A program made the position numbers and the translations under genes. Source: Candidatus Brocadiia bacterium (GTDB taxonomy: Bacteria > Planctomycetota > MHYJ01 > WSZJ01). From it: a stretch of 29,426 bases of DNA. Of this stretch, positions 15,194 to 23,907 are shown one piece after another (position 1 is the first letter of the stretch; every line of letters starts with the position of its first letter). The stretch is taken from contig JABWAY010000005.1 in assembly GCA_013360825.1 (NCBI GenBank), positions 1-29,426 on the forward strand, in the 5' to 3' direction. The notes under the pieces were generated by a model. It was not told the origin of the DNA and ran no database searches. It worked only from the letters and a program-made list of their open reading frames with translations.

Positions 15194-15921
15194 CGGCGGG
15201 TGCGGCGCTGTTCATCAGCGATCTGCACTTGAGCGCGCGGTACCCGGACCGGAACGCAATGTTCTTCCGGTTCCTTGAGGAGCGCGCGGGGAGTTACGGG
15301 ACGCTCTGGATTCTCGGGGATTTCTTCGATTTCTGGATCGGCCCTGCCCATGTGCGCCTGGAGGAACACCGCGACGTCCTGCTCCGTCTGCGGCGGCTTG
15401 CGGACGAGGGGGTGGCGGTGAAATTCATCTGGGGGAACCGGGATTTCCAGGTCGGGGAGGAGCTGGCGCGGTTCGCGGCGGTCGAGGTGCTCGGCGAGAG
15501 CGCGGAGGTCGACTTCGGCTCCCGGAGAGCGCTTCTGATCCACGGGGATTCGTTCTGCACGAAGGACACGGGGCACCGGGTCTTCCGGGCGGTCAGCCGG
15601 AACGCGGTCGTCAGGGCGGTGTACCGGGCGCTTCCATCGTCGCTGAGCCTGGGGATCGCGCAGCGGCTCCGGAAGCGGAGCGAGGCCGGCGTGAAGAAGA
15701 AGGCGCCGGAGCGGCTGACGTTCACGGAGAAGGAGATCCGGAAGGCGTTCGCGCGCGGCGTGGACACGATCATCTGCGGCCACTGTCATGAGGCGCGCGA
15801 GGAGACGTTCGAGCTGGGGGAGGGGAGGCGCGGGACGCTCTGGACTCTGGGGGCGTGGGAGGAGGAGGCGAGTTATCTGGAGTTTTCCGGGGGCGAGTTC
15901 GGGCGGCGCGTCTTCCGTTGA
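15190..15921 (+). CDS. lpxH: UDP-2,3-diacylglucosamine pyrophosphatase-like metallophosphoesterase
   Basis: 243 residues; LpxH releases lipid X and UMP in lipid A synthesis at the inner membrane. All metal-binding motifs of the family are visible: Asp11 and His13 in SDLHL, Asp44 in GDFFDFW, Asn83 in GNRDF, His118 in IHGDSF, and His198/His200 in GHCHE. The length matches the E. coli enzyme (240). The start GTG15190 overlaps the kinase stop in GTGA, so translational coupling is likely; no other in-frame start close to the FISDLHL motif exists. A related UDP-DAGn phosphoesterase family cannot be ruled out, but the motif order fits LpxH. Its presence implies a lipid A-type outer membrane. Confidence 0.88.
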   Translation: MTAGAALFISDLHLSARYPDRNAMFFRFLEERAGSYGTLWILGDFFDFWIGPAHVRLEEHRDVLLRLRRLADEGVAVKFIWGNRDFQVGEELARFAAVEVLGESAEVDFGSRRALLIHGDSFCTKDTGHRVFRAVSRNAVVRAVYRALPSSLSLGIAQRLRKRSEAGVKKKAPERLTFTEKEIRKAFARGVDTIICGHCHEAREETFELGEGRRGTLWTLGAWEEEASYLEFSGGEFGRRVFR

Positions 15922-16173
15922 GTCCGCGGCGGGGGGCCCGCGCCTGGGCGGCTCCGCGATACAATCGTGCCGTTCAGACGAAGCGGTCTGCGGCGGCCTG
16001 CAGGGAGGGAGACGGGAACCGGTGTCGTTGAACCGCGATGAGGATCGACGACGACGCAGGATGTTGAAAGACGCGAGGATGGATGGCGCAGGAGCATCGT
16101 GGAACTGCTGAGGGGCGCGGGCCGGGAATCGCCGGGTTCTGCGGTCCGGGGTGCGGGTGAGGGGGTGAGGCCG
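15922..16173 (+). other. Intergenic leader before pilT
   Basis: 252 bases without a convincing gene. A TACAAT -10-like hexamer lies at 15960-15965, but no good -35 is found 16-18 bases upstream. Transcription from here would give a leader of about 200 bases, G/A-rich in its second half. An in-frame GTG at 16099 could extend pilT by 25 residues, which do not resemble the family N-terminus. No stable regulatory fold was recognised. Confidence 0.4.
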
Positions 16174-17223
16174 ATGATCGAGATGAAGGACGTCTTCAAG
16201 GCGGCGATCGGCGGGCGTGCGAGCGACGTCATTCTGACGGCCGGTTCGCCGCCGGTGTTCCGGATCAACGGCGAACTCGTGCCGGGGCAGACGCCCCCCC
16301 TCAGTGTCGAGGAGGTCGGGGCGATCGTCACGGGGCTGCTGCGGCCTGAGCAGCGGGAGAGGCTGGAGCGGCAGCGGGAGCTCGACTTCTCCCTCTGCAC
16401 GGACGGCGTGCACCGGTTCCGCGGGAACGCGTTCTGGCAGCGCGGGGCGCTGGCGGCGGCGTTCCGGCTGATTCCCGACCGCGTGCCCTCGCTGAAGGAC
16501 CTGGGGCTGCCGGCGGTGGTGGAGGAGTTCGCGCTGGCCGCCATGGGGCTGGTGCTTCTGAGCGGTCCCACGGGGCACGGGAAGTCGACGTCGCTCGCCG
16601 CGATGCTGAACCTGATCAACGAGCGGAAGCGTGTCCACATCGTGACGATCGAGGATCCGATCGAGTTCGTGCATGCGAACCGGAAGAGTGTGATCGAGCA
16701 GCGGGAGGTCGGGGACGATACTTTGTCGTTCGCGAACGCGCTCCGGGCGGTGCTGAGGCAGGCGCCGGACGTGATTCTCGTCGGGGAGATGCGGGACCCC
16801 GAGTCGATCGCGGCGGCGATCACGGCCGCGGAGACCGGGCATCTGGTCTTCGCGACGGTCCACACGAACGATTCCGTGCAGGCGATCGACAGGCTGATCG
16901 ACGTGTTTCCGAGCCACCAGCAGAACCAGGTCCGGGCGCAGCTGTCGATGTCGCTCCTCGCGGTCATTTCGCAGAGGCTGATCCGGAAGACGGACGGCCG
17001 CGGGCGGGTCGCGGCGGTCGAGGTGCTCCGGAACGTCGCGGCGGTCGCGAACCTGGTCCGCGAGGGGAAGACGCACCAGATCTACACGATCCTGGAGACG
17101 CATGCACGGGACGGGATGTGCACGCTGGACGCCTCGCTGAAGGATCTGTACCTGACCGGGCAGGTGTCCCTCGAGGAGGCTCGGCGGCGGATGCGCAATC
17201 CCGCCTCGCTGGAGAAGCTCTGA
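16174..17223 (+). CDS. pilT: PilT-type pilus retraction ATPase
   Basis: 349 residues, the usual length. Residues 1-110 form the PAS-like N-terminal domain with ASDVILTAGSPPVFRINGEL. The ATPase core has Walker A GPTGHGKST (131-139, His where Ser is usual), the Asp box TIEDPIEF, Walker B-type ILVGEMRDPES and the His box TVHTNDSVQAIDR. The PilT-specific region FPSHQQNQVRAQLSMSLLAVISQRL distinguishes it from PilB and GspE. It powers depolymerisation of type IV pili at the inner membrane. ATG16174, after GTGAGG, is chosen because the family starts at this point; an earlier GTG is unsupported. The next gene follows one base after the stop. Confidence 0.95.
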   Translation: MIEMKDVFKAAIGGRASDVILTAGSPPVFRINGELVPGQTPPLSVEEVGAIVTGLLRPEQRERLERQRELDFSLCTDGVHRFRGNAFWQRGALAAAFRLIPDRVPSLKDLGLPAVVEEFALAAMGLVLLSGPTGHGKSTSLAAMLNLINERKRVHIVTIEDPIEFVHANRKSVIEQREVGDDTLSFANALRAVLRQAPDVILVGEMRDPESIAAAITAAETGHLVFATVHTNDSVQAIDRLIDVFPSHQQNQVRAQLSMSLLAVISQRLIRKTDGRGRVAAVEVLRNVAAVANLVREGKTHQIYTILETHARDGMCTLDASLKDLYLTGQVSLEEARRRMRNPASLEKL

Positions 17224-17224
17224 C

Positions 17225-17896
17225 GTGATCGGGCTGCAGATCGCCGGATTCGTGGCGCTCTTCGGCGGGGCGATCGCATCCGCCGTGGTCATCCTGCGGA
17301 CGGAGCATCTGCGCGACGACGGACGCTTCCAGGCGGCCGCGCTGGTCTGGATGGTGATGTCCGGGTGGCTGTACCTCTGGACCCAGGGGTTCAGCATCGG
17401 CACGCTGGTCACGCTTCTCCCGGCCGGCGGGCTCTGGGCGATCACGGGTGCCTACGTCATGGCCGCGACGGTGGTGCGTCTGCGGACCTGGGCGCTCGGG
17501 GACCGTACGATGCCGGTCGAGCCCACGTTCGACAGGGCGGAGGCCGCGGAGCGCCGGGGGGATTCCGAAGGCGCGCTGGACCTGTTTCGAGACGCCGTGC
17601 AGAGGCATCCCGGGCATCCGGAGACGCGCCGGCGGCTGGGCGAGGCGTTTCTGAAGGCGGGGGACGTCGACCAGGGGATCGCCGAGCTCCGGACGGCGCT
17701 CGGGTTGACCGAGGATCCGGAGCGGAAGATTCTCGCGGCGCTTCGGGTCGTGGACCTGCTGGTCGGGAAGAAGAAGGACCTGTTCAATGCCGGCCTGATC
17801 CTGCAGGAGATTGAGCGGGACTACGCGGGGACGAAGGTGGGGGAGCTGGCGCGGGCCCGCCGGCTGGCGCTGTCATCGGGAGGCGGGACGGCCTGA
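17225..17896 (+). CDS. Membrane protein with C-terminal TPR region
   Basis: 223 residues from GTG17225, one base after the pilT stop, so co-translated with it. Three hydrophobic segments lie at about 5-24, 39-58 and 62-85. The cytoplasmic or periplasmic remainder has TPR-like helix pairs (AERRGDSEGALDLFRDAVQRHP, then RRLGEAFLKAGDVDQGIAELR; about 100-160) and a helical tail. TPR proteins mediate protein contacts, and tight coupling to pilT suggests a role in pilus function, but I do not recognise the family. It converges with the minus-strand operon, with nine bases between the stops. Confidence 0.85.
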   Translation: MIGLQIAGFVALFGGAIASAVVILRTEHLRDDGRFQAAALVWMVMSGWLYLWTQGFSIGTLVTLLPAGGLWAITGAYVMAATVVRLRTWALGDRTMPVEPTFDRAEAAERRGDSEGALDLFRDAVQRHPGHPETRRRLGEAFLKAGDVDQGIAELRTALGLTEDPERKILAALRVVDLLVGKKKDLFNAGLILQEIERDYAGTKVGELARARRLALSSGGGTA

Positions 17897-17905
17897 GGTC
17901 CGCGG

Positions 17906-18976
17906 TCAGCGGCTCCCGTGGGCGCTGAGCCGCGCGTGGATCCTGGACAGATCCCGTTTCAGGTCCTCATCCCTCTCCTCCAGGATCCACCCTCCCAGGT
18001 TGGAGAGTCCCGTGGCCGCGAGTTCGCGCTCGAATTCCGCCCCTCCGCGGCGGACCTCCTCCGGCCAGACTCCGGCGAACCAGCGCCTGCATGCCACGGG
18101 CCAGCGGCCGCGGAGCAGCAGGGCGCGCATCAGGGGGAGGCGACTCCCGGGATCCACCGCGCTGACGACGGCCCAGAGGCGGTCCTTATGGGTGCCGAGC
18201 TGTTCGTAGAGGACGTCGAAGGCGCCGCCGGCGACGACGGCGTGGGAGGGGTCGAGGGCGAACCGGACGAGCCAGGCTTCGGTCGCGGGGTCGGCGTCGA
18301 GGACGCGGGAGACCAGGATGCGGGAGGCGATCGCGTCGGGGATGGCGGCGGCATCGAGTGCGCGGCGGACGGCCTCGGCGCCGCCCGGCTGGCGGGCCAG
18401 GATGAGCAGCGAGCCCGTCCGGTTGTCGGCCGGGATTCCGGTGTCGCGCGCGCGCGCGAACAGTTCGTCGGGGGGCGGGTTCCAGCCGGATCCGCGCAGA
18501 ATCTCGTCGTAGAGGACGATCAGCTCTGGCGACGTTTCGCGGTCGAGGCGCCCGCGAAGAAACGCCATTAATCCGGGCGGCACGCTCAGCGGGTCGGTCC
18601 CGGTCCATTGCCCCTCGACGAACGTGGGTTTCCCGCCCGTTGCGGCGTTGAGGGCCACGAAGAAGCGCTCGCGGGGGGTCAGTGTGACGAGCGCCTCCTC
18701 GACGAGGGAGCGGGCGCCCGGGACGGTGCTGGCGGCGACGGCGATGGTGGTCCGGTGGGTGGGGAACGCCGCCCAGTCTCCCCAGGCCTGGCGCGGGCTG
18801 TCGGCGTAGATCGCGGAGAGCCTGTCGGTCGCTGCCCGGACCTCCTCATAGCTGCCGGAAGCGGTGACGGCGCGGATCTGCGCCTCGGAGAGCCGCCCGG
18901 GTTCCGACAGGAGCCAGCCCACGACGGTCCATGCGCCGGCGTAGAGGGCGAGGAGGGCGCCGGATCGGGGGGTCAT
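17906..18976 (-). CDS. Hypothetical membrane-anchored helical-repeat protein
   Basis: 356 residues. One hydrophobic segment near 7-23 (LLALYAGAWTVVGWLL) suggests a signal anchor. The rest is helix-rich, with repeated Ala/Leu/Arg patterns such as RALDAAAIPDAIASRILVSR and LPLMRALLLRG spaced like HEAT repeats (about 170-330). No catalytic motif was seen. ATG18976 overlaps the purN stop in ATGA, so it is the last gene of ileS-purN. The function is unknown, and the linkage to purN and ileS gives no clear hint. A 7-bp stem in its final codons (17909-17933) could help end the opposing pilT transcript. Confidence 0.8.
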   Translation of the reverse strand: MTPRSGALLALYAGAWTVVGWLLSEPGRLSEAQIRAVTASGSYEEVRAATDRLSAIYADSPRQAWGDWAAFPTHRTTIAVAASTVPGARSLVEEALVTLTPRERFFVALNAATGGKPTFVEGQWTGTDPLSVPPGLMAFLRGRLDRETSPELIVLYDEILRGSGWNPPPDELFARARDTGIPADNRTGSLLILARQPGGAEAVRRALDAAAIPDAIASRILVSRVLDADPATEAWLVRFALDPSHAVVAGGAFDVLYEQLGTHKDRLWAVVSAVDPGSRLPLMRALLLRGRWPVACRRWFAGVWPEEVRRGGAEFERELAATGLSNLGGWILEERDEDLKRDLSRIHARLSAHGSR

Positions 18977-19566
18977 CGGGTTCGCTCCGAGATGAGACGC
19001 CGCAGGGCTTCCGGATAGGCCTGCTTTTCCGCTTCGAAAACCCGGGCTCCGAGCGTGGCCGGGGTGTCGCCGGGCAGGACCGGCACGCGCTTCTGGAGGA
19101 GGATGGCCCCGTGATCATACACATCGTCGACCCGGTGGACGGTGCATCCCGACTCCGATTCGCCGGCGGCGAGGACGGCGGCGTGGACGCGGTCGCCGTA
19201 CATCCCGCGGCCGCCGAATCGGGGGAGGAGGGCCGGGTGGATGTTGACGACATGGCCGCGCCAGCGGTCGGGGAGGGCGAGGTAGTGGATGAAGCCGGCG
19301 AGGACGATCAGGTCCGGGGCGTGCGGGGCGAGTGCGGCGTCCACGGCGCGTCCGTACGCTTTCGGTCCCGGAAAGTCGGCGCGGTGGATCTCGGCGACCG
19401 GGATTCTCGCGGCGAGCGCGAACGTCCGCCCGGTTGCCTCAGGCTTCGACGCCACGACGGCGACGATCCGGGCATCGAGTGTCCCGGCCGCGATCTCGGC
19501 GATCAGGTTCTGCAGAGTGCGTCCGCTGCCGCTGATGAGGACTGCGAGGCGGAGCGGCGCGGTCAT
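18973..19566 (-). CDS. purN: Phosphoribosylglycinamide formyltransferase
   Basis: 197 residues. Transfers the formyl group of 10-formyl-THF to GAR, third step of purine synthesis. The phosphate-binding SGSGRTLQNL lies near 12-21, the catalytic Asn108 and His110 in NIHPALLP, and Asp151 in VDDVYDHGAI, matching the E. coli Asn106, His108 and Asp144. ATG19566 overlaps the ileS stop in ATGA, and its own stop overlaps the next start in the same way. No frameshift or missing residue was seen. Confidence 0.96.
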   Translation of the reverse strand: MTAPLRLAVLISGSGRTLQNLIAEIAAGTLDARIVAVVASKPEATGRTFALAARIPVAEIHRADFPGPKAYGRAVDAALAPHAPDLIVLAGFIHYLALPDRWRGHVVNIHPALLPRFGGRGMYGDRVHAAVLAAGESESGCTVHRVDDVYDHGAILLQKRVPVLPGDTPATLGARVFEAEKQAYPEALRRLISERTR

Positions 19567-22376
19567 CCCTGGCCGGTCTCGGCCAGGACCGCCACGCAGC
19601 GGGCGCAGAGGGTCGGGTGAGCCGGCGTCCGGCCGATGTCCGCGCGGTGATTCCAGCACCGCTCGCACTTCGCGTGCGTCGAGCGCGTCACCCGGATCGA
19701 CACCGGGGGGGCGTCGGTTCCCCGCACCGCGTCGGGAAGCGCCCCGAGGTGGACGCGGACTTCGCTGACGAGGAAGGTCGAGGCCAGGTCGGAGGCGCGA
19801 GAGGCGAGGGTCTGGTGCCAGACGGCGTCCTCGGTGACCAGGTCGACCGCGGCCTCGGTGGACTTGCCGAGCGACTTTGCGGCGCGCAGTTTTTCGATTT
19901 CCCGCGAGAGGTCGCGGGAGACCCGGAACAGGCGGTCCCAGGCCGCGTCGAGTTCGGGGGTGAACCCCGATTCGCGGACGACGGGCCAGGTCGCGAGGTG
20001 GACGGACTCCTCGCCGCGTCCCGGCAGATGTCCCCAGACCTCCTCCGCCGTGTGGCAGAGCACCGGCGCGATGATCCGGGCGAGCGCGGAGACGACCTCG
20101 CGGCAGACCGTCTGGGCCGCACGCCGCCCGGACGACTCCGGTGCGAACGTGTAGAGCCGGTCCTTCACCGCGTCCAGGTAGAAGGCGGAGAGGTCGGTGA
20201 CGATGAACGCGTTGATTTCGTGCGTCGCATGGGCGAGGTCGAAGTCGAGGAGCAGCGTCTCGACGCGGGAGACGAGCGTCTTCAGCCTCTGGAGCAGCCA
20301 CCGGTCGACCTCCCAGAGCGCCGATTCCGGGCGCCCCGCGTCGAAGTCGCCGAGCGATCCCAGCAGGTACCGCAGCGTGTTCCGCCACTTCCGGTAGACC
20401 TCCGCGATCTCGTCGAACCGCTTCTTCGAGACCGGGATGTCGTCGGTGAAGTCCACGGACGCGATCCACAGGCGGACGACATCGGCCCCGAACTGGCGCA
20501 CGAATTCGGCGGCGCCGGTCGGCAGGACGTACGCCTTCTCCTCCCTGCGCCCGCCCTCGGGGGCGGCCTTCCGGGCGTCGAGCTTCGACTTTGAGAGCTT
20601 CTCCCCCTCGTCGTCGACCACGAATCCGTGCGTCACGCACGTCCTGTAGGGCGAGACCCCCTGGGTCAGGACCGAGGGGAGCATCGAGGTCTGGAACCAC
20701 CCGCGGTGCTGGTCGGTTCCCTCGAGATAGCAGTCGGCGGGAAAGTGCAGGTCCGGATGGGCCATGACCACGGAACGGTGGCTGGAGCCGGATTCGAACC
20801 AGACGTCGAAGATGTCGTTCCCCTTGCGGTACTCGGTCCCGCCGCAGGCGCAGGCCGGCGGCGTGCCGAGGAGTTCGCGGGCCGTGCGCGTGTACCAGGC
20901 GCCGGCTCCCTCGCGCGCGTAGACGTCGCGGACGTGCCGCAGCACCGGGGCGGACACGATGGGACGGGAGCATCCGGTGCAGAAGAAGGCGGGGATCGGC
21001 ACCCCCCAGAGGCGCTGCCGGGAGACGCACCAGTCCGGCCGGTTCTGGATCATGGAGGTGATCCGGGTTTCCCCCCAGCCCGGAACCCAGCGCGTCCGGC
21101 GCACCGCTTCCAGCGCCGCTTCGCGCGACGCGTCGACCTCGATGAACCACTGTTCCGTGGCGCGGAAGATGATCGGCTGGTGACAGCGCCAGCAGTGGGG
21201 ATAGGAGTGCGGAAGCCGTTCCTCGACAAGGAGGTGCCCGGTCGACCTGAGCTGCGCCACGACCTCGGGATCGACGTCGGGGACACGCTTCCCCGCAAAC
21301 AGTCCCGCGCGCTCGTCATAGACGCCGTTTTCCCGCACGGGATTCAGGATCTCGAGCCCGTTGCGGATCCCGGTCCAGTAGTCGTCGTGCCCGTGCCCGG
21401 GAGCCGTGTGGACGCACCCGGTGCCGTCGGTCAGGGTCACGTAGTCGGCGGTGACGACGGGAGAGGTGCGGTTCATGAACGGGTGGGCGTAGGTCAGCCC
21501 CGCCAGGTCGGCGCCCTTCGTTTTTCCCAGCACGGCGACGGCTCCGAGTTTCGCGAGCGCCTTTGCGGCGAGCGCCTCGGCGAGGACAAGCCGGCGGCCC
21601 GCGCACTCGACCAGGACGTAGTCCGCCTGGGGGTGGACGGCGATGGCGAGGTTGGCGGGGAGGGTCCACGGGGTCGTCGTCCAGATGACGATCGCGGCGC
21701 CGTCCTTCGTGAACGGGTGTTCTGCCGGGGTCAGGGGGAAGGCGACGGTGATGGCGGGGGAGACCAGGTCCCGGTATTCCACCTCGGCCTCGGCGAGGGC
21801 CGTCTCGTCGCGGACGCACCAGTGGATCGGGCGGAGCTTCCGGTGGATCTTCCCGCGTTCCATGAGGTCGAGGAAGACGTCGAGCACGCCGGCCTCGTAC
21901 GACGGGGACATCGTCAGGTACGGATTCTCCCAGTCCCCGAGCACGCCGAGGGACTTGAACTGCGCTCGCTGGATGTCGATGAACTTGAGAGCGTACGCCT
22001 CGCACCGGGCGCGAATCTCCCCCGGATCCGCGGTCCGGAATTTCGGGCCCAGCTCCTCGGCCACCTTGTTCTCGATGGGGAGTCCGTGGCAGTCCCAGCC
22101 GGGGACGAATGGGGCGTCCTCACCGCGCATGGAGTGGAACCGGACGAAGATGTCCTTCAGGATCTTGTTGAGGCCGGTGCCGATGTGGACGTTGCCGTTC
22201 GCGTAGGGCGGGCCGTCGTGAAGCACGTACTTCCGGGCGCCCCGCCGCGCCTCCCGCAGGAGCCGGTACAGCCCCATCGCCTCCCACCGGGCCTGGAGTT
22301 CGGGTTCGCGTCTGGGAAGTTCCGCCCGCATCGGAAAGTCGGTCCGCGGGAGCAGCACGGTGGCCTTGTAGTCCAT
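19563..22376 (-). CDS. ileS: Isoleucyl-tRNA synthetase
   Basis: 937 residues. Charges tRNA-Ile. MDYKATVLLPRTDFPMRA is the standard N-terminus; the HIGH motif is HIGTGLNK at 64-71, a common variant. The editing domain (about 200-400) contains TTPWTLPANLAI, the class I KMSKS loop is EKLSKSKL, and the C-terminal zinc finger reads CERCWNH followed by CARC. ATG22376 is set by this N-terminus. No Shine-Dalgarno precedes it: the minus-strand sequence just upstream is pyrimidine-rich (CTCCTCCCT). A strong promoter ends about ten bases upstream, so the mRNA leader would be about four bases. First gene of an operon with purN and a helical-repeat protein, coupled by ATGA overlaps. Confidence 0.97.
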   Translation of the reverse strand: MDYKATVLLPRTDFPMRAELPRREPELQARWEAMGLYRLLREARRGARKYVLHDGPPYANGNVHIGTGLNKILKDIFVRFHSMRGEDAPFVPGWDCHGLPIENKVAEELGPKFRTADPGEIRARCEAYALKFIDIQRAQFKSLGVLGDWENPYLTMSPSYEAGVLDVFLDLMERGKIHRKLRPIHWCVRDETALAEAEVEYRDLVSPAITVAFPLTPAEHPFTKDGAAIVIWTTTPWTLPANLAIAVHPQADYVLVECAGRRLVLAEALAAKALAKLGAVAVLGKTKGADLAGLTYAHPFMNRTSPVVTADYVTLTDGTGCVHTAPGHGHDDYWTGIRNGLEILNPVRENGVYDERAGLFAGKRVPDVDPEVVAQLRSTGHLLVEERLPHSYPHCWRCHQPIIFRATEQWFIEVDASREAALEAVRRTRWVPGWGETRITSMIQNRPDWCVSRQRLWGVPIPAFFCTGCSRPIVSAPVLRHVRDVYAREGAGAWYTRTARELLGTPPACACGGTEYRKGNDIFDVWFESGSSHRSVVMAHPDLHFPADCYLEGTDQHRGWFQTSMLPSVLTQGVSPYRTCVTHGFVVDDEGEKLSKSKLDARKAAPEGGRREEKAYVLPTGAAEFVRQFGADVVRLWIASVDFTDDIPVSKKRFDEIAEVYRKWRNTLRYLLGSLGDFDAGRPESALWEVDRWLLQRLKTLVSRVETLLLDFDLAHATHEINAFIVTDLSAFYLDAVKDRLYTFAPESSGRRAAQTVCREVVSALARIIAPVLCHTAEEVWGHLPGRGEESVHLATWPVVRESGFTPELDAAWDRLFRVSRDLSREIEKLRAAKSLGKSTEAAVDLVTEDAVWHQTLASRASDLASTFLVSEVRVHLGALPDAVRGTDAPPVSIRVTRSTHAKCERCWNHRADIGRTPAHPTLCARCVAVLAETGQG

Positions 22377-22386
22377 AGGGAGGAGA

Positions 22387-22415
22387 TTTATACCCGTCTC
22401 CGGGGGAGGGGTCAA
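22387..22415 (-). promoter_or_regulatory. Near-consensus sigma-70 promoter of ileS
   Basis: On the minus strand, TTGACC (22415-22410), a 17-base spacer and TATAAA (22392-22387). Predicted start near 22380, about four bases before ATG22376, implying leaderless or near-leaderless translation. No room exists for a T-box leader, the usual ileS control in many Gram-positives. Confidence 0.8.
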
Positions 22416-22456
22416 AGGTGGGCTGCACTCCCGTCCGCGAGCCCCCGGAGCTTTCA

Positions 22457-22485
22457 TTGCGGGGGCGCCAGAAGTCCGCTAGGAT
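22457..22485 (+). promoter_or_regulatory. Promoter of lipoprotein-his operon
   Basis: TTGCGG (22457-22462), 17-base spacer, TAGGAT (22480-22485). Predicted start near 22492 with a leader of about 78 bases. No his attenuator (His codon run plus terminator) is visible in this leader. Confidence 0.6.
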
Positions 22486-22569
22486 AAGCCTGTTACGTCT
22501 CGCCACCCGTTCCTCAGCACGTCCGCCCTTCAGCCCCGTCCCGTCCGTGCACCCAGTGAGGCCCTTGCC

Positions 22570-23907
22570 ATGCGCCCCCTCGTCGCCAGCCTGCTCCTCC
22601 CGTCCCTCCTCCTCCTCTCCGCCTGCGGTAAACCCGCCGAGGGACCCAAACCCGCACCCGCCCCGGGCAACCCGCCCGTCGTCCCCTCCAACCCGGGCCC
22701 CGGCGATCCCACGCCCCTTCAGCCGAAACCCGGCCCGGACGGCGATGGCTGGCGCCCCATCAACGTTCCGGACACCATGAAGGACGTCCCCGCGACCGCC
22801 ATCTTCCGGATGATCCGGACCAAGGACTCCGTGTTCATCGAACACCTCCAGAGAATCTTCTCCGGCGACGGCGGGAAGGACGAAGTCACCGCGATCAGCT
22901 GGCGGCTCGACGGCACCGACATCGTCAGGGAGATGGAGGCCTCCCCCGTCGACACGCACCTGTTTGTGAGGGTGAAGGGGCGCCGGATGCTGGAAAAGCG
23001 CTTCCTGGCCCCGGCGGGTTACTCCGGAGAAAAGCACGACTATGCGTTCAAGGTCGAGACGGTGATCTGGCGGAAGTCCGAGGAGGAACTGTCGAACGAG
23101 ATCACGCTTCTCGAGGACGAACTCTGGGATGCGTACGTCCGGTCGATTGCGGACGAAGGGGCGACGGCGATGGTGGAGACCTGGGTGGAGGACCAGAAGA
23201 GGGCGGAGAATCTCGGCTGGGGGATCACCGACCGCCAGTACAACCCTTCGGTTCTGCCGTTCGAGAACGTGGTGGACGCGTTCCGGCGGATCGGGAAGCT
23301 TCAGGACGAGATTGCGAAGAAAGCCGGTGGGATACCGGAGGCCGCGGCCTGGCTTCGGCTCCAGAAGGAGTGGGGGCACATGCCCGGGTGTCCCGTGAAC
23401 GGGGACGCGGACCAGGCGCGGGAGCAGCGGGCGAAGGAGAACATCGAGGCGCGGAGGCGGATGGCCGAGAACGGGCTGAAAGCCCGGCTGAAGGGCGGGC
23501 TGGTCATCCCTCCGGACGCCGCGGGGGAGTTCCTGAAGGCGACCGATCCGACGATGGGGCAGGCGCTGGCGCGTGCCGCGGGGGAATGCGGGCAGACGCA
23601 GCTGGCGGCGGAACTGGTGCTTGCGATCTGCGCGCTGCCGCAGGCGGACGTCAGCTGGAAGAATGCGACGCTGTCGGCGATGAAGCAGCTGGTGTCGGAC
23701 GATGCGGCGTTCTTCGAGTCCTGGCCGGATGGGCTGTGCGCGAAGTTCCCTGGGAGGCTGCGGGACGCGGTGATCGAGTGGGCGAAGGGTCACCTGATCT
23801 ATTCCCGGAACGCGATCGCGGTGCTGGAGGCGCTGCGGAAGGCGAAGCCGTCGGTGGCCTACGACCCGGGGGTGGACGGGATCATCCAGGAGCTGAGGAA
23901 AAAGTAA
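22570..23907 (+). CDS. Unknown lipoprotein heading the his operon
   Basis: 445 residues. A 16-residue hydrophobic signal peptide ends in lipobox LSAC (Cys19). A Pro/Gly-rich linker (about 20-60) follows, then a charged, mainly helical domain with segments such as RKSEEELSNEITLLEDELWD and YNPSVLPFENVVDAFRRIG; no enzyme motif. The stop overlaps the hisG start (TAATG), so translation is coupled to histidine genes although an envelope lipoprotein has no obvious link to histidine synthesis. Codons are C-ended at the start and G-ended toward the end. I do not recognise the family. Confidence 0.85.
   Translation: MRPLVASLLLPSLLLLSACGKPAEGPKPAPAPGNPPVVPSNPGPGDPTPLQPKPGPDGDGWRPINVPDTMKDVPATAIFRMIRTKDSVFIEHLQRIFSGDGGKDEVTAISWRLDGTDIVREMEASPVDTHLFVRVKGRRMLEKRFLAPAGYSGEKHDYAFKVETVIWRKSEEELSNEITLLEDELWDAYVRSIADEGATAMVETWVEDQKRAENLGWGITDRQYNPSVLPFENVVDAFRRIGKLQDEIAKKAGGIPEAAAWLRLQKEWGHMPGCPVNGDADQAREQRAKENIEARRRMAENGLKARLKGGLVIPPDAAGEFLKATDPTMGQALARAAGECGQTQLAAELVLAICALPQADVSWKNATLSAMKQLVSDDAAFFESWPDGLCAKFPGRLRDAVIEWAKGHLIYSRNAIAVLEALRKAKPSVAYDPGVDGIIQELRKK

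Noticed and set aside
16099..16173. GTG start adding 25 residues to PilT
   Set aside because: The extension is Gly/Arg-rich and unlike PilT; ATG16174 has a ribosome site and normal N-terminus.
22377..22569. T-box or other riboswitch before ileS
   Set aside because: The promoter ends ten bases from the start codon, leaving no leader to hold one.
22120..23793. Long minus-strand frame across the ileS start and the lipoprotein gene
   Set aside because: Crosses two genes with clear families or signals and has low-complexity Arg/Pro/Leu composition.
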